The position numbers were made by a program, and so were the translations under genes. From JBHOQS01 sp042408875 (lineage in GTDB: Bacteria; Chloroflexota; UBA11872; JBHOQS01): a stretch of 64,000 nt of DNA. The notes under the pieces were generated by a model. The model did not search any database. It was not told where the DNA came from and was given only the letters and a program-made list of their open reading frames with translations. Location: assembly GCA_042408875.1 (NCBI GenBank), contig JBHOQS010000009.1, forward strand, positions 1-64,000. The letters run 5' to 3'. Positions 34,646 to 42,621 of the stretch are shown here, piece after piece; position 1 is the first letter of the stretch; each line of letters opens with the position of its first letter.

Positions 34646-34803
34646 TCGATAGACTACCCTGCGCGGCGTGCATACAGCGCCTGCCACTTCGTGTCGTACA
34701 ATCGTGCCGTGTGGGAGGGAGAATAGCGGGAGAGGGCAGGGAGATAGTGCACGGACTACCTTCCGTCCCCCCTATGCCTCGCTCCAAACGTATGAGGGAT
34801 CCT

Positions 34804-34825
34804 TATGAAGTCTTTATGAAGTCTT
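34804..34825. repeat. 11-bp tandem duplication over the MntA start
   Basis: TATGAAGTCTT occurs twice without a gap. The second copy carries the genuine start; the first creates a short upstream frame ATG-AAG-TCT-TTA-TGA that overlaps it by ATGA. Confidence 0.85.
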
Positions 34826-35124
34826 TGGAAGAGATTTTCATGATCCTGCGGGAGCATAAGGAGGAACTGGCCAGGAAGTTCGGGGTGAAGGAGCTGGGGG
34901 TCTTTGGCTCCTACGCCCGCGGCGAGGCCACTCCGGAGAGCGATCTGGACCTCCTTGTCAAGTGCACAGAGCCCCCAGGACTCTTCCGCTTTCTGGAGCT
35001 TGAGCGGTATTTGAGCGAGCTCTTGGGAGCGCGGGTAAAACTTGTCTCGCGACAGGCTCTGAAGCCCCACATTGGGCAGCAGATACTCCAAGAGGCTATT
35101 ATTATATTATATTTTTTTATATAA
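34816..35124 (+). CDS. MntA-type nucleotidyltransferase (antitoxin of a HEPN/MNT module)
   Basis: This 102-residue minimal nucleotidyltransferase has the active-site motif GSYARGEATPESDLDLLV (residues 30-47). In MntA/HepT systems such proteins AMPylate and silence the HEPN toxin. The natural start is ATG 34816 (MKSLEEIF). A perfect 11-bp tandem duplication (34804-34825) now places an extra ATG at 34805, closer to GAGGG, opening a four-codon frame whose stop overlaps the real start as ATGA. The C-terminus ends in IIILYFFI, more hydrophobic than usual and AT-rich, perhaps altered. The partner gene follows eight bases later but is damaged. Confidence 0.78.
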   Translation: MKSLEEIFMILREHKEELARKFGVKELGVFGSYARGEATPESDLDLLVKCTEPPGLFRFLELERYLSELLGARVKLVSRQALKPHIGQQILQEAIIILYFFI

Positions 35125-35132
35125 GACGGACG

Positions 35133-35297
35133 ATGCATGACTATCTGGAGGATATGTTGAGTGCCGCCAGGGAGGTCCTTGAGTTCACTCACGAGTATCA
35201 CGGGGTAGACCTTGGGATGGTGTGGCGAACTGCCCGCGATGATATTCCCCTTCTGCTCCCACTGCTACAACGTATGGTGGAAGAGGCAGGACCATGA
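35133..35297 (+). pseudogene. HepT-like HEPN toxin gene with internal in-frame deletion
   Basis: This 54-residue frame begins MHDYLEDMLSAAREVLEFT, like the N-terminus of HepT (DUF86) proteins. It continues at once with HEYHGVDLGMVWRTARDD, which matches the C-terminal third of the family. The middle, about 50 residues containing the Arg of the catalytic R-x4-6-H motif, is missing; only the His side (LIHEYxGVD-like) remains. The join is in frame and the product is open. As a ribonuclease it should be inactive. It lies eight bases after mntA in the usual toxin-antitoxin order. Confidence 0.72.
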
Positions 35298-35391
35298 CGG
35301 GCTCGAAGACGCCTCTGCCCCGGCAAGCTTGTGCTCACGGGGAGTGAGAGGTCGATGAACAATCCGATGAGGTGGTATGAGCGTATCCCAT

Positions 35392-35425
35392 AGAAGTGCC
35401 CGAGATCAAGAAGTGCCCGAGATCA
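35392..35425. repeat. 17-bp perfect tandem duplication
   Basis: AGAAGTGCCCGAGATCA occurs twice in succession downstream of the HepT-like gene. A small frame around it (ending PKLQEILIELQGAPRQ) looks like a gene remnant, but it is too short to name. Confidence 0.85.
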
Positions 35426-35479
35426 AACCGAAGCTACAGGAGATCCTCATCGAGCTCCAGGGTGCACCGAGACAATAAG

Positions 35480-35511
35480 ATAGTGGGAGACGGCCCCCCG
35501 TCTCCCACTAT
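35480..35511. terminator. Perfect 14-bp hairpin between converging genes
   Basis: ATAGTGGGAGACGG (35480-35493) pairs with 35498-35511 around a CCCC loop. It lies about 40 bp past the stop of the minus-strand PhyH gene and downstream of the plus-strand MntA/HepT module. On the minus strand it is followed by CTTATTGTCTC, a weak T-rich tail. It is best read as a bidirectional terminator. Confidence 0.65.
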
Positions 35512-35552
35512 TGTGTCGAGCTCCCGATGTCCTGGGTCGGGAGCCCGCCCGT

Positions 35553-36323
35553 TTATACACCGCCGGGGACATCCACGCCGGAGATGCGCAGGTACTCGGG
35601 CTTGGGCGGCTTGCCCGTATACCGGTACTCCGCGGCCATGTAGCTCATGGTGATGGCCCGCCGCGGCATCTGCGAGCGGTTCTCCGCCGTGCCGTGGATC
35701 AACAGACTGTGGAAGAACAGCCCGCTGCCTGGCTTCATCGGAATGGGCACCAGCTCCTTGGGGTCGTAATACTGCTCCGGGATAACGTAATCATCCTGGA
35801 CATGCACGTGTGGCAGGGCGCCTCGCTTGTGGCTGCCGGGGATGGCCATCATGCAGCCGTTCTCCAGCGTGGCCGGGTCAAAGGGCATCCAGCAGGACCA
35901 GAGCTGCATGGGCTCGATGGGCCAGTAAGGCGAGTCCTGGTGTACGCCCTTGGCCGAGCCGACCGCCGGCGGCTTCATCAGCACGTCGGCGCGGAAGAGC
36001 TTCAGGTTCGGGCTCATCAGCTCCTGCATCAGCCGCACGATCTGCGGATGCAGGATCAGCTTCAGGAACAGGTCGTCGTGGGCCATGCCGCTGATCTTGC
36101 GGATATCCTCACCGAGCGGGGCGGAGAGCTCACCGCGGGCGATGCGCGGCTCGACCTGGAGCCGCATGCCGGGCGGCAGCGGCCGCTCGCGGCGGGCGTA
36201 CTCCATGAGACGCTGGATGTAGGCCTGGCATTCCTCCGGCGAGATAAGGTCCTCGACAACGAAGTAGCCATCTTCTTCGGCGGCGCGGCGCTGCGTTTCG
36301 GTAAGACCTGCTACGGCAACCAT
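35553..36323 (-). CDS. Phytanoyl-CoA dioxygenase (PhyH) family protein
   Basis: This 256-residue Fe(II)/2-oxoglutarate-dependent oxygenase has the metal triad in HQDSPYW (near residue 126) and the distal His in LLIHGTAEN (near 208), with a 2-oxoglutarate Arg in the following RRAITMSY. It is a cytosolic hydroxylase for an unknown small molecule. Members of this family are common in carbohydrate and secondary metabolite gene groups of Chloroflexota, fitting its neighbours. Upstream, three copies of TATACTCT lie at 36336-36363 within 50 bp of the start. Confidence 0.87.
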   Translation of the reverse strand: MVAVAGLTETQRRAAEEDGYFVVEDLISPEECQAYIQRLMEYARRERPLPPGMRLQVEPRIARGELSAPLGEDIRKISGMAHDDLFLKLILHPQIVRLMQELMSPNLKLFRADVLMKPPAVGSAKGVHQDSPYWPIEPMQLWSCWMPFDPATLENGCMMAIPGSHKRGALPHVHVQDDYVIPEQYYDPKELVPIPMKPGSGLFFHSLLIHGTAENRSQMPRRAITMSYMAAEYRYTGKPPKPEYLRISGVDVPGGV

Positions 36324-37051
36324 CGTATGCCCCCTTATACTCTATCTATACTCTCTATACTCTTCACTCTTCTCGACTGCGATCGGCCAGGCTCCGGCAG
36401 CCCCGCGGGCATCCTGTGCCGGGCGGGATGAGCCTGCCAGGCACTACTGTAGCTCGAAAGCCATCGGGCGTCCATAGCCGCCCTTTCGCCAGACCTGGAC
36501 TCTTTTTCGTTTTTCGCCATAGTGGCAGCATGCCATGGTGTGCTCGGAACCAGGAGCCGGAATCAGGAGAGAGTAGCCAGCGCTCTTCCGCGCTGGCGAT
36601 GCAGGTGGTCGCGAGGTCATCAGGGGCAGCGACTGCGCTGCCGGGCGTGGAGGGGCTGTGGCGCGAGGCAGCAGTGATCGCGCTGCGCGGAGGCTTTTGT
36701 GCCTGCGAACCCTCGTGGCGGCTGGAGGAGTGCACGCGGCCGCACTACCAGCTCTGGCTGGCCATCGGCACGGCCCTGCTGGCGCCGCCGCTGGCGTCGC
36801 ATGCCGGCACGCACGATCCGACGCAGGTGCGGCCGGCGGGAGGACCATCAAGCCGGGCAGCCGGCCTCTGGGGCAGGCACGTCGCCGGTACCTGCCGGAT
36901 CGCCGGACGGAGAGCGCAGGAGATCCCGGGGAGGGGAAAAAGAAGATGGTCCAGCCTGCGGATGTGCAATTGGCCACGAAATGACGTATCGGCGCGAGTG
37001 GCGCCGGCGGCTTGTGGCTGCTCTGCGACTCGGTGGTCATCGCCCCCGGAT
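36324..37051. other. 728-nt gap without a convincing gene
   Basis: Long open frames exist on both strands but are Arg/Ala/Pro-rich and lack any family pattern, as expected from GC-rich noncoding DNA. The first 40 bp carry the TATACTCT repeats before PhyH. Near 36990 a mini-frame overlap of ATGA type appears but is not supported. It could be a decayed gene. Confidence 0.45.
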
Positions 37052-37387
37052 CTAGGCACCCCGTTCCTCAAAGACGCGGCGTGCGATATCGATGGCGGTC
37101 GCCGCAGTAGGCCAGCCGGCATAGAAGGCGAGGTGCGTGATCAACTCGACCAGCTCATCCTTGGTGACGCCGTTGTCGAGCGCCCTCTTCATGTGATTGG
37201 GCAGCTCGTTCGTCCGATACAGCGCCTCCAAGGTCGCCACCGTGATCAGGCTCCGATCGCGCTTGGAGAGGCCGGGACGTTCCCAGACGTCCTCGAACAG
37301 CACCGTGTCAGTGTACCTCTGAAGCGCAGGGGCAATGTCGGCGAACGGCCGGCGTGCCTGCGACATTTGGGTAGGTTCATCGGTCAT
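37052..37387 (-). CDS. Carboxymuconolactone decarboxylase family protein
   Basis: This 111-residue all-helical protein matches the CMD family: FADIAPALQRYTDTVLFEDVWERPGLSKRDRSLITVATLEALYRTNELPNH, then ELVELITHLAFYAGWPTAATAI. There is no CXXC pair, so it belongs to the 4-carboxymuconolactone decarboxylase-like side rather than AhpD. The true substrate is not known. The ATG at 37385-37387 follows GAGGAG by about seven bases; the longer frame to 37510 crosses an AT-rich promoter-like stretch. It follows the aldo/keto reductase on the same strand after about 100 bp. Confidence 0.87.
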   Translation of the reverse strand: MTDEPTQMSQARRPFADIAPALQRYTDTVLFEDVWERPGLSKRDRSLITVATLEALYRTNELPNHMKRALDNGVTKDELVELITHLAFYAGWPTAATAIDIARRVFEERGA

Positions 37388-37487
37388 CGATATTCTCCTC
37401 ACCGTGCTTCGTGCGCGGTTGGCTGTGCAGCTTCTGCTCGAGAGTCGTCCCTTGTTTAAATAAAAAATATAGAATAATATAAAATTG

Positions 37488-38324
37488 CTAGATAGGGAGC
37501 TTTCGTTCACTCAGCGCCTTCACTATCGCCGGGTCGCGATGGTCGAAGAAACTACTCGTCTTGGTGTCGAGCGTGGCGATGGCGGCCATGTCCTCCAGGG
37601 TGAGCTGAAACCCAAAGACGTCGAAGTTCTCAGCGATACGCTCCGGGCGGACCGACTTCGGGATGGCAACGATCCCTCTCTGGATCAGCCAGCGCAGGAT
37701 AACCTGCGCCACCGTCTTCTGGTGCCTGTCTGCGATGGCACGCAGCACTTCATTGGTGAAGATGCCATGCCGGCCTTCTGCGAACGGCGCCCACGCCTCG
37801 TGTTGGATGCCGTGCGCGCGCAAGAACTCGTGCGCTTCAACCTGCTGGTTGAAGGGGTGCGTCTCGATCTGATTCACCGCCGGCACTACCTCGTTGTGAA
37901 CCATCAGGTCCATCAGGCGGTCGGGCTGGAAGTTGCTGACACCGATCGCGCGCACGAGCCCCTCCCGGTACAGATCCTCCATCGCCCGCCACGCACAGTG
38001 CACGTCTCCGTACGGCTGGTGAATCAGGTATAGGTCCAGGTACTCCAGACCCAGCCGCTTCAACGACCGATCGAACGCCCGCTTGGCCTTGTCGAACCCA
38101 GCGTCCTGCACCCACAGCTTGGTCGTGACGAACAGCTCCCGGCGCGGCACGCCGCTCCGCTTGATCGCCCGTCCGACGGCCTCTTCGTTCATATACGACG
38201 CCGCCGTATCGATCAGCCGGTAGCCCACGGCCAGCGCCTCGGAGACGGCTCGCTCGCATTCCTCCGGATCCGTTATTCGGAAGACGCCGAAGCCGAGCTG
38301 GGGCATCTCCACTCCATTATTCAA
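37488..38324 (-). CDS. Aldo/keto reductase with a disrupted start
   Basis: This NADPH-dependent reductase of the 2,5-diketo-D-gluconate reductase type has about 278 residues. The tetrad is visible: Asp in LIDTAASYMNEE, the Tyr of that segment, Lys in TTKLW, and His in LIHQPYG. It also has IGVSNFQPDRL and IPKSVRPERIAENFDVF. The original start (ATG 38344-38346, GGGAG upstream) reads MQTVTLN and then fails, because a perfect 7-bp tandem duplication (38319-38332) introduces a shift and a TAA. Coordinates here begin at a TTG inside the duplication, which has no ribosome binding site. Expression is therefore doubtful unless the copy number changes. Confidence 0.8.
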   Translation of the reverse strand: MNNGVEMPQLGFGVFRITDPEECERAVSEALAVGYRLIDTAASYMNEEAVGRAIKRSGVPRRELFVTTKLWVQDAGFDKAKRAFDRSLKRLGLEYLDLYLIHQPYGDVHCAWRAMEDLYREGLVRAIGVSNFQPDRLMDLMVHNEVVPAVNQIETHPFNQQVEAHEFLRAHGIQHEAWAPFAEGRHGIFTNEVLRAIADRHQKTVAQVILRWLIQRGIVAIPKSVRPERIAENFDVFGFQLTLEDMAAIATLDTKTSSFFDHRDPAIVKALSERKLPI

Positions 38325-38332
38325 TATTCAAT
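38319..38332. repeat. 7-bp tandem duplication in the aldo/keto reductase 5' end
   Basis: ATTGAAT twice on the minus strand. Removing one copy restores the continuous N-terminus MQTVTLNNGVEMPQLGFG. Confidence 0.88.
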
Positions 38333-38346
38333 GTGACCGTTTGCAT

Positions 38347-38796
38347 GGTGTGTCTCCCTTTTGGTTGCAAGAGCTTTCCTGGGCAATATTCCTACCAGTG
38401 TGTAAAAACCCTGGCGTAAGGGTCCGCTGCAGTTTGCTATCTTAACCTACCTCCAGTTCCCTGACAAGTTCCTGGAGCCGCCATCCCCAAAAGCTTCTCG
38501 CCTCAGCGCCTCCAGCTCCACCAGACGTCTGGGGTTATCCTTACTTTTCGCTAGTTACGAGAGGACGTGATCAAAGTGGCATAGAGGAGCCTCACCTATC
38601 CCATGCTAGCCGAGGCCTCTCGGCGGCGCTCACGATCAACAGCAAGGGGCACATGGCAGCGCAACGTCTTATGCTCCCGGTAGCGGTTGCGGCGGTGAGA
38701 AGAGGAGCTACAGGAGGAGCTATATGCGCCTGACTTGCCACAGCTCCTCTACTCTGCTAGCCTTCGTAACTACTGCCTGGATCGTAGAGCTCCGCA
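38347..38796. other. 450-nt gap between the reductase and the alpha-galactosidase
   Basis: No gene is recognised. On the minus strand a short frame near 38450-38540 encodes a coiled-coil-like piece (RRLVELEALRREAFGDG), possibly a gene remnant. Promoters for both divergent genes should be here; none is close to consensus. Confidence 0.45.
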
Positions 38797-41034
38797 ATGA
38801 CACACAGTCCGGTACACCGACGTGCCCTTCTGAGCCGGTCGCTCGCGCTGCCGCTGGCCCCGGCGCTGGGCCAGGCCAGGCCGGAGCGAGCCTCGAGCGC
38901 TGGGTACCCCCATGAAGCGGCCGCTGTGGGCGAGCAGGGCGCTCTGCTGCCGCCGGGCACGGTGCTGGCCCAGGCCCAGGACGCCTTCGTGGTGCAGGAC
39001 AATTCCGGCGCCGCCTGGTTCGTCGGCAACGCGGCGGTGCTGCGCATCGTCCGCCTGGACGGGGGCGCGCTGGCCACTGTGGCGCTGGTGGAGCGCAGCT
39101 CCGGCGACCCCTGGCTCATTCCAGGCCGTGAGTTTGTGCTCGACGCAGGGACAGGTCCGCTGGACGGGAGTTCCGGCTGGACCCTGGCCGGCGTCGAAGC
39201 GGCCGCGGCGGGGCCCGCGCGCTGCGAGCTGCGCCTGCGCCTGCGTCCGGCGGCCGAGCCGGCTCCGCCAGTTGAGCTGATCGCTGGCTACGGTGTCTAC
39301 GCGGGCTCGCCAGTGGTCGAGCAGTGGCTGGAGGTGGCCGCTGCCGGGCCGGAGATGTTGCGGGTGCAGGCGCTGGCGCCGGCAGCCCTGCGCATCGCCC
39401 ACGGCGAGGGGGCGCGCTGGCAGTGCTACACCGTGCCGCGGCGCGGGCCGCAGATCAAGCGCACCGATCTCGCCGGCAACGCGCAGGTACGCATCGCCGG
39501 GACACTGACCGAGAGCCTGGAGACTCCCTGGCTCCCGCTGTTCTACCTGCGCGACGGGAGCGCCGAGGCCGGGCTGTTCGGCGGCTGGGCCTGGTCGCAC
39601 GAGTTTGATGTTACGTTGGCTGCGGCCGGGCCGGATGTAGAGGTCCAGGCGGCGCACCGGTTGGGCGAGGGCTGGCCGCTCGGGCCCGGGGAACGCATGC
39701 CCTCGTTTCGGTTCTTCCTGGGCCTCTTCCGCGGCGATCTGGACGACGGCGGCCGCGCCATGCGCAGCTTCACCGAGCGGCATGTCGTCCCGCCGGCGCC
39801 GCCGGACTGGCCGCCGGCCGACTGGAACTCCTTCGCCGGGCTGAAGCTGGAGGTGCGGCTGCCCTACCTCTATCGCGAGGCCGAGCTGGCGGCAGCGCTG
39901 GGACTGGAGCTGTTTCTGGTCGATCATGGCTGGGAGCGCGAAGCAGGCTACTGGCAGCCGCGCGAAGAGTTGTACGGCCCGAACGGCATCGAACTGCGCC
40001 GCCTGGCCGATTACGTGCACAGCCTGGGCATGAAGTTCGGCCTATGGGTTGATCTGGGCGAGGCAGCCCCGACCGCACCGATCCTGCGCGACCATCCGGA
40101 GTACCTGGCCCGTACGGTGGGGAAGGCCGCGCAGGGCTACCTGGGCGCCAAACTGCTCTGCCTGCACGCGGCCGGAGAGTGGGTGGCCAGCGAACTGATC
40201 CGGCTGATCGACACTTACCAGCTGGACTGGCTCAAGTTCGACCAGCCGCAGATCGCCCCGTGTGTGGACCCGCGGCACGGCCACGGTACCAGTCCCGAGG
40301 CTGGCGGCTATGCCAACGTTCTGGCGCTCTACCGCGTGCTGGACCGCGTGCGCCGCGAGCGGCCGCAGGTGGTGCTGGAGAATTGCTATAGTGGCGTCGG
40401 GTACCTGGACTTCGGCATGATGGCTCGCACCGGCGCCTGCTGGCTAACCGACGATGGCGTGGACGGCAAAGCCTCCAAGTCCCACCTCCAGCAGCTCTAC
40501 CGCTTCGCCGCTATGGCGGCGCCGTTACGCTACCTGCATCTGTGGGCCTCGGGGCCGCTCGCCGGCACCCCGGAAGAGCAGGCGTATCTGGCCGCGGCGA
40601 ACATGAGCGGCATGTGGGGGCTCTCCTACCGGCTGGGCACGCTCTCAGATGAGACACTGGGCCTGCTGCGGCGGCTAGTGGCCATGTATAAGCGGGTGCG
40701 CCCGCTGCTGCGCGACGGGGAGGTGGTCTTCCTCTTCCCGAACGGGCGCGCTCCAGCCTGGTACGGCGCGCAGTACCTCGCCCACGATGCTGCCCGCACC
40801 GCGGTGCTCCTCTTGCGCAACCCCGGGCCGGCCAACCGCACAGCCGACCCGCAGACCGCGGCGGTGGAGCTACGCGGGCTGGACCCAGCGGGGCAGTACC
40901 GCGTCTGGCTGGAGGCGGTTACGGGAGAGCCCGTCGAGCTGGGCAGCTTCGACGGCGCCGCGCTGATGGACGGGGCCATCTCCGTGACGCTGCCCCTGCC
41001 GGCGGTGCGCTGGCTGTTTGCCGAGCGGGTGTAG
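38797..41034 (+). CDS. GH36-like alpha-galactosidase, probably secreted
   Basis: This 745-residue enzyme has a short signal-like N-terminus (RRALLSRSLALPLAPALGQA), an N-terminal beta-supersandwich (to about residue 330), and a catalytic barrel. The barrel has FLVDHGWEREAGYWQP, GMKFGLWVDLGEA, the nucleophile region LDWLKFDQPQ (near 485) and the acid/base region WLTDDGVDG (near 550). The C-terminal beta domain ends in WLFAERV. It should hydrolyse alpha-galactosides such as melibiose, raffinose or galactomannan side chains. DDGVD differs slightly from classic GH36 (SDNTD), so a related specificity is possible. Confidence 0.82.
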   Translation: MTHSPVHRRALLSRSLALPLAPALGQARPERASSAGYPHEAAAVGEQGALLPPGTVLAQAQDAFVVQDNSGAAWFVGNAAVLRIVRLDGGALATVALVERSSGDPWLIPGREFVLDAGTGPLDGSSGWTLAGVEAAAAGPARCELRLRLRPAAEPAPPVELIAGYGVYAGSPVVEQWLEVAAAGPEMLRVQALAPAALRIAHGEGARWQCYTVPRRGPQIKRTDLAGNAQVRIAGTLTESLETPWLPLFYLRDGSAEAGLFGGWAWSHEFDVTLAAAGPDVEVQAAHRLGEGWPLGPGERMPSFRFFLGLFRGDLDDGGRAMRSFTERHVVPPAPPDWPPADWNSFAGLKLEVRLPYLYREAELAAALGLELFLVDHGWEREAGYWQPREELYGPNGIELRRLADYVHSLGMKFGLWVDLGEAAPTAPILRDHPEYLARTVGKAAQGYLGAKLLCLHAAGEWVASELIRLIDTYQLDWLKFDQPQIAPCVDPRHGHGTSPEAGGYANVLALYRVLDRVRRERPQVVLENCYSGVGYLDFGMMARTGACWLTDDGVDGKASKSHLQQLYRFAAMAAPLRYLHLWASGPLAGTPEEQAYLAAANMSGMWGLSYRLGTLSDETLGLLRRLVAMYKRVRPLLRDGEVVFLFPNGRAPAWYGAQYLAHDAARTAVLLLRNPGPANRTADPQTAAVELRGLDPAGQYRVWLEAVTGEPVELGSFDGAALMDGAISVTLPLPAVRWLFAERV

Positions 41035-41062
41035 GCGAGCCGGCGCCGGCACGCCCGGCCGG

Positions 41063-41992
41063 TCAGGCGCCACCGCTCCCCGGGCGCACTAGCAGTACGG
41101 GAACCGTCGCGGCCGAGATCACCTTCGCCGCCACGCTCCCCAGCACCCAGCGGGCGATGCCACTGCGGCCATGGGTGGCCATGACGATGCAGTCAGCATT
41201 GCGCCACTGCGCCGTCTGGATGATCGTCTCAGCTACGTCGCCCTCGGCCACGAGGGGCACGGCATCGAGGCCACCCTGCTCAAGTCGCGCGCACTGGTGC
41301 GCAAGGTATTGCTCACGGGCAGCGCGCACAGCGGCGATGAGCAGGGCCTGGTCTCCGCGCTCCGCGGCCTGCCAGAGCTCAGCCTCGCCCTCGATGTAGT
41401 GGCCAGGGCGCGGGACCACGGTCAGCAGGTCCAGGCGGGCGCCGAAGAGGCGGGCCAGCGCCACCGCGTGCGGCAGCGCGGCCTCGCTCAGGGGCGAGCC
41501 GTCCAGCGGCACCAGGAGGCGCGTATATGCCGTGCGGAGCTCCTGCTCGACCACACGCGCAGGTATGAGAAGCACGGGGATGGTAGCGGCGCGCACAACG
41601 CGGTCGGCCACGCTGCCGAGCATCCAGCGGCCCAGGCCGCCGCGGCCGTGCGTGGCCATGGCGATGAGCCGGGCCTGCACGTCGCGCGCGGCAGCGAGCA
41701 CTTCGGCCGCGGGGTCCCCACGCGCCACCAGCGTATGGGCGGTGAGCCCGGCGGCGGCCAGGTGCGCCCGCACCTGTTCGAGATAGTCCTCCGCCAGGCG
41801 CTCCGCCCGGTCCAGGGCCTCAGCAGCCAGGTCAACGGCGATCGCTGGCGGCAGGATGGGCTGGAATACCGGAGGCACCACGCAGAGCAGCCAGACCTGC
41901 CCCTGGAGTCGGCGCGCCAGCTGGCGGGCATGCGGCAGCGCCAGCTCGGCCAGGTCGGAGCCGTCAAGCGGCACCAGGATGCGTTCGTACAT
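41063..41992 (-). CDS. Tandem universal stress protein (two UspA domains)
   Basis: This 309-residue cytosolic protein has two UspA domains (residues 1-147 and 155-303). Each carries the ATP-binding signature G-x2-G-x9-G-S, seen in MATHGRGGLGRWMLGSVADRVV and MATHGRSGIARWVLGSVAAKVI. Both start with the typical ILVPLDGSDLAELALPHA-like strand. Such proteins protect against starvation, hypoxia and oxidative stress. A close paralogue lies at 47686-48597, and the genes between the two are stress-type genes. The gene converges on the alpha-galactosidase after 28 bp that hold the palindrome GCCGGCGCCGGC. Confidence 0.93.
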   Translation of the reverse strand: MYERILVPLDGSDLAELALPHARQLARRLQGQVWLLCVVPPVFQPILPPAIAVDLAAEALDRAERLAEDYLEQVRAHLAAAGLTAHTLVARGDPAAEVLAAARDVQARLIAMATHGRGGLGRWMLGSVADRVVRAATIPVLLIPARVVEQELRTAYTRLLVPLDGSPLSEAALPHAVALARLFGARLDLLTVVPRPGHYIEGEAELWQAAERGDQALLIAAVRAAREQYLAHQCARLEQGGLDAVPLVAEGDVAETIIQTAQWRNADCIVMATHGRSGIARWVLGSVAAKVISAATVPVLLVRPGSGGA

Positions 41993-42059
41993 CGCGACCT
42001 CCCGGCCGGGGTGAGAGAGACTCGCGGGACTCGCGAGCCTCCCTCAAATTCGGGGTGTG

Positions 42060-42440
42060 TCATGGTGCGCGGGCCGCCCGGTCAGAGGCCAGCGCCGGCT
42101 CGCGCCACGGGAACTCGGAGAGATAGCCGCGCTGGACGAGCCAGCGAGCGAATTCCAGGCGGCGCAAGGCCGGCGGCTCCTCGGGAGGCCGGACCGGCTC
42201 GGGCCGGCGGCCGTGGCGGCGCAGCCAGATCAGACGCTGGATTTGCGCTTCGCTAAGGCCGGCGGCACGCAGGCGGGCGATGCCGGCCTGCTCCTCGGTG
42301 AGTGGCCGCCAGCCGGGCGCCGCATCGTCACTCCCCACTACAGGCAAAAGCTCCATCGCCCGACCTCCATGCCCCTGCGGGGCGGGACAGGAAGTGAGGA
42401 AGCCAAGGATCTTCCGAAGCCGTCGCAGCAGCCGCCCCAT
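42060..42440 (-). CDS. Small uncharacterised protein of the stress cluster
   Basis: This protein of about 126 residues starts with a basic amphipathic stretch (MGRLLRRLRKILGFL). It has a helical core TEEQAGIARLRAAGLSEAQIQRLIWLRRHGRRP and ends LRRLEFARWLVQRGYLSEF. No family is recognised. The frame is open to 42578 but the upstream part is repetitive and unlikely; the ATG at 42438-42440 follows GGGAGG. It is placed between a UspA gene and the alcohol dehydrogenase on the same strand, suggesting shared regulation. Confidence 0.55.
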   Translation of the reverse strand: MGRLLRRLRKILGFLTSCPAPQGHGGRAMELLPVVGSDDAAPGWRPLTEEQAGIARLRAAGLSEAQIQRLIWLRRHGRRPEPVRPPEEPPALRRLEFARWLVQRGYLSEFPWREPALASDRAARAP

Positions 42441-42621
42441 CGCGGCTCCTCCCGCTGCGCCATCTACCCGGTGCTTCCAGTCCTTTCCAGTCCTTCCAGG
42501 CGATTCCAGCATCGCAGATGCGCCCCCCACCCGCATCAGGGGAATCCCCGCATATAGGCGCCTCGGGGCCTCCAACACGCAGCGGAGGCAGCCCCGACCG
42601 CACAGCCGGGCGGCAGGTGCC

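Noticed and set aside
36416..37459. Long open frames on both strands between PhyH and the CMD-family gene
   Set aside because: Composition is Arg/Ala/Pro-biased, no motif is seen, and the 3' part is the antisense of the CMD gene.
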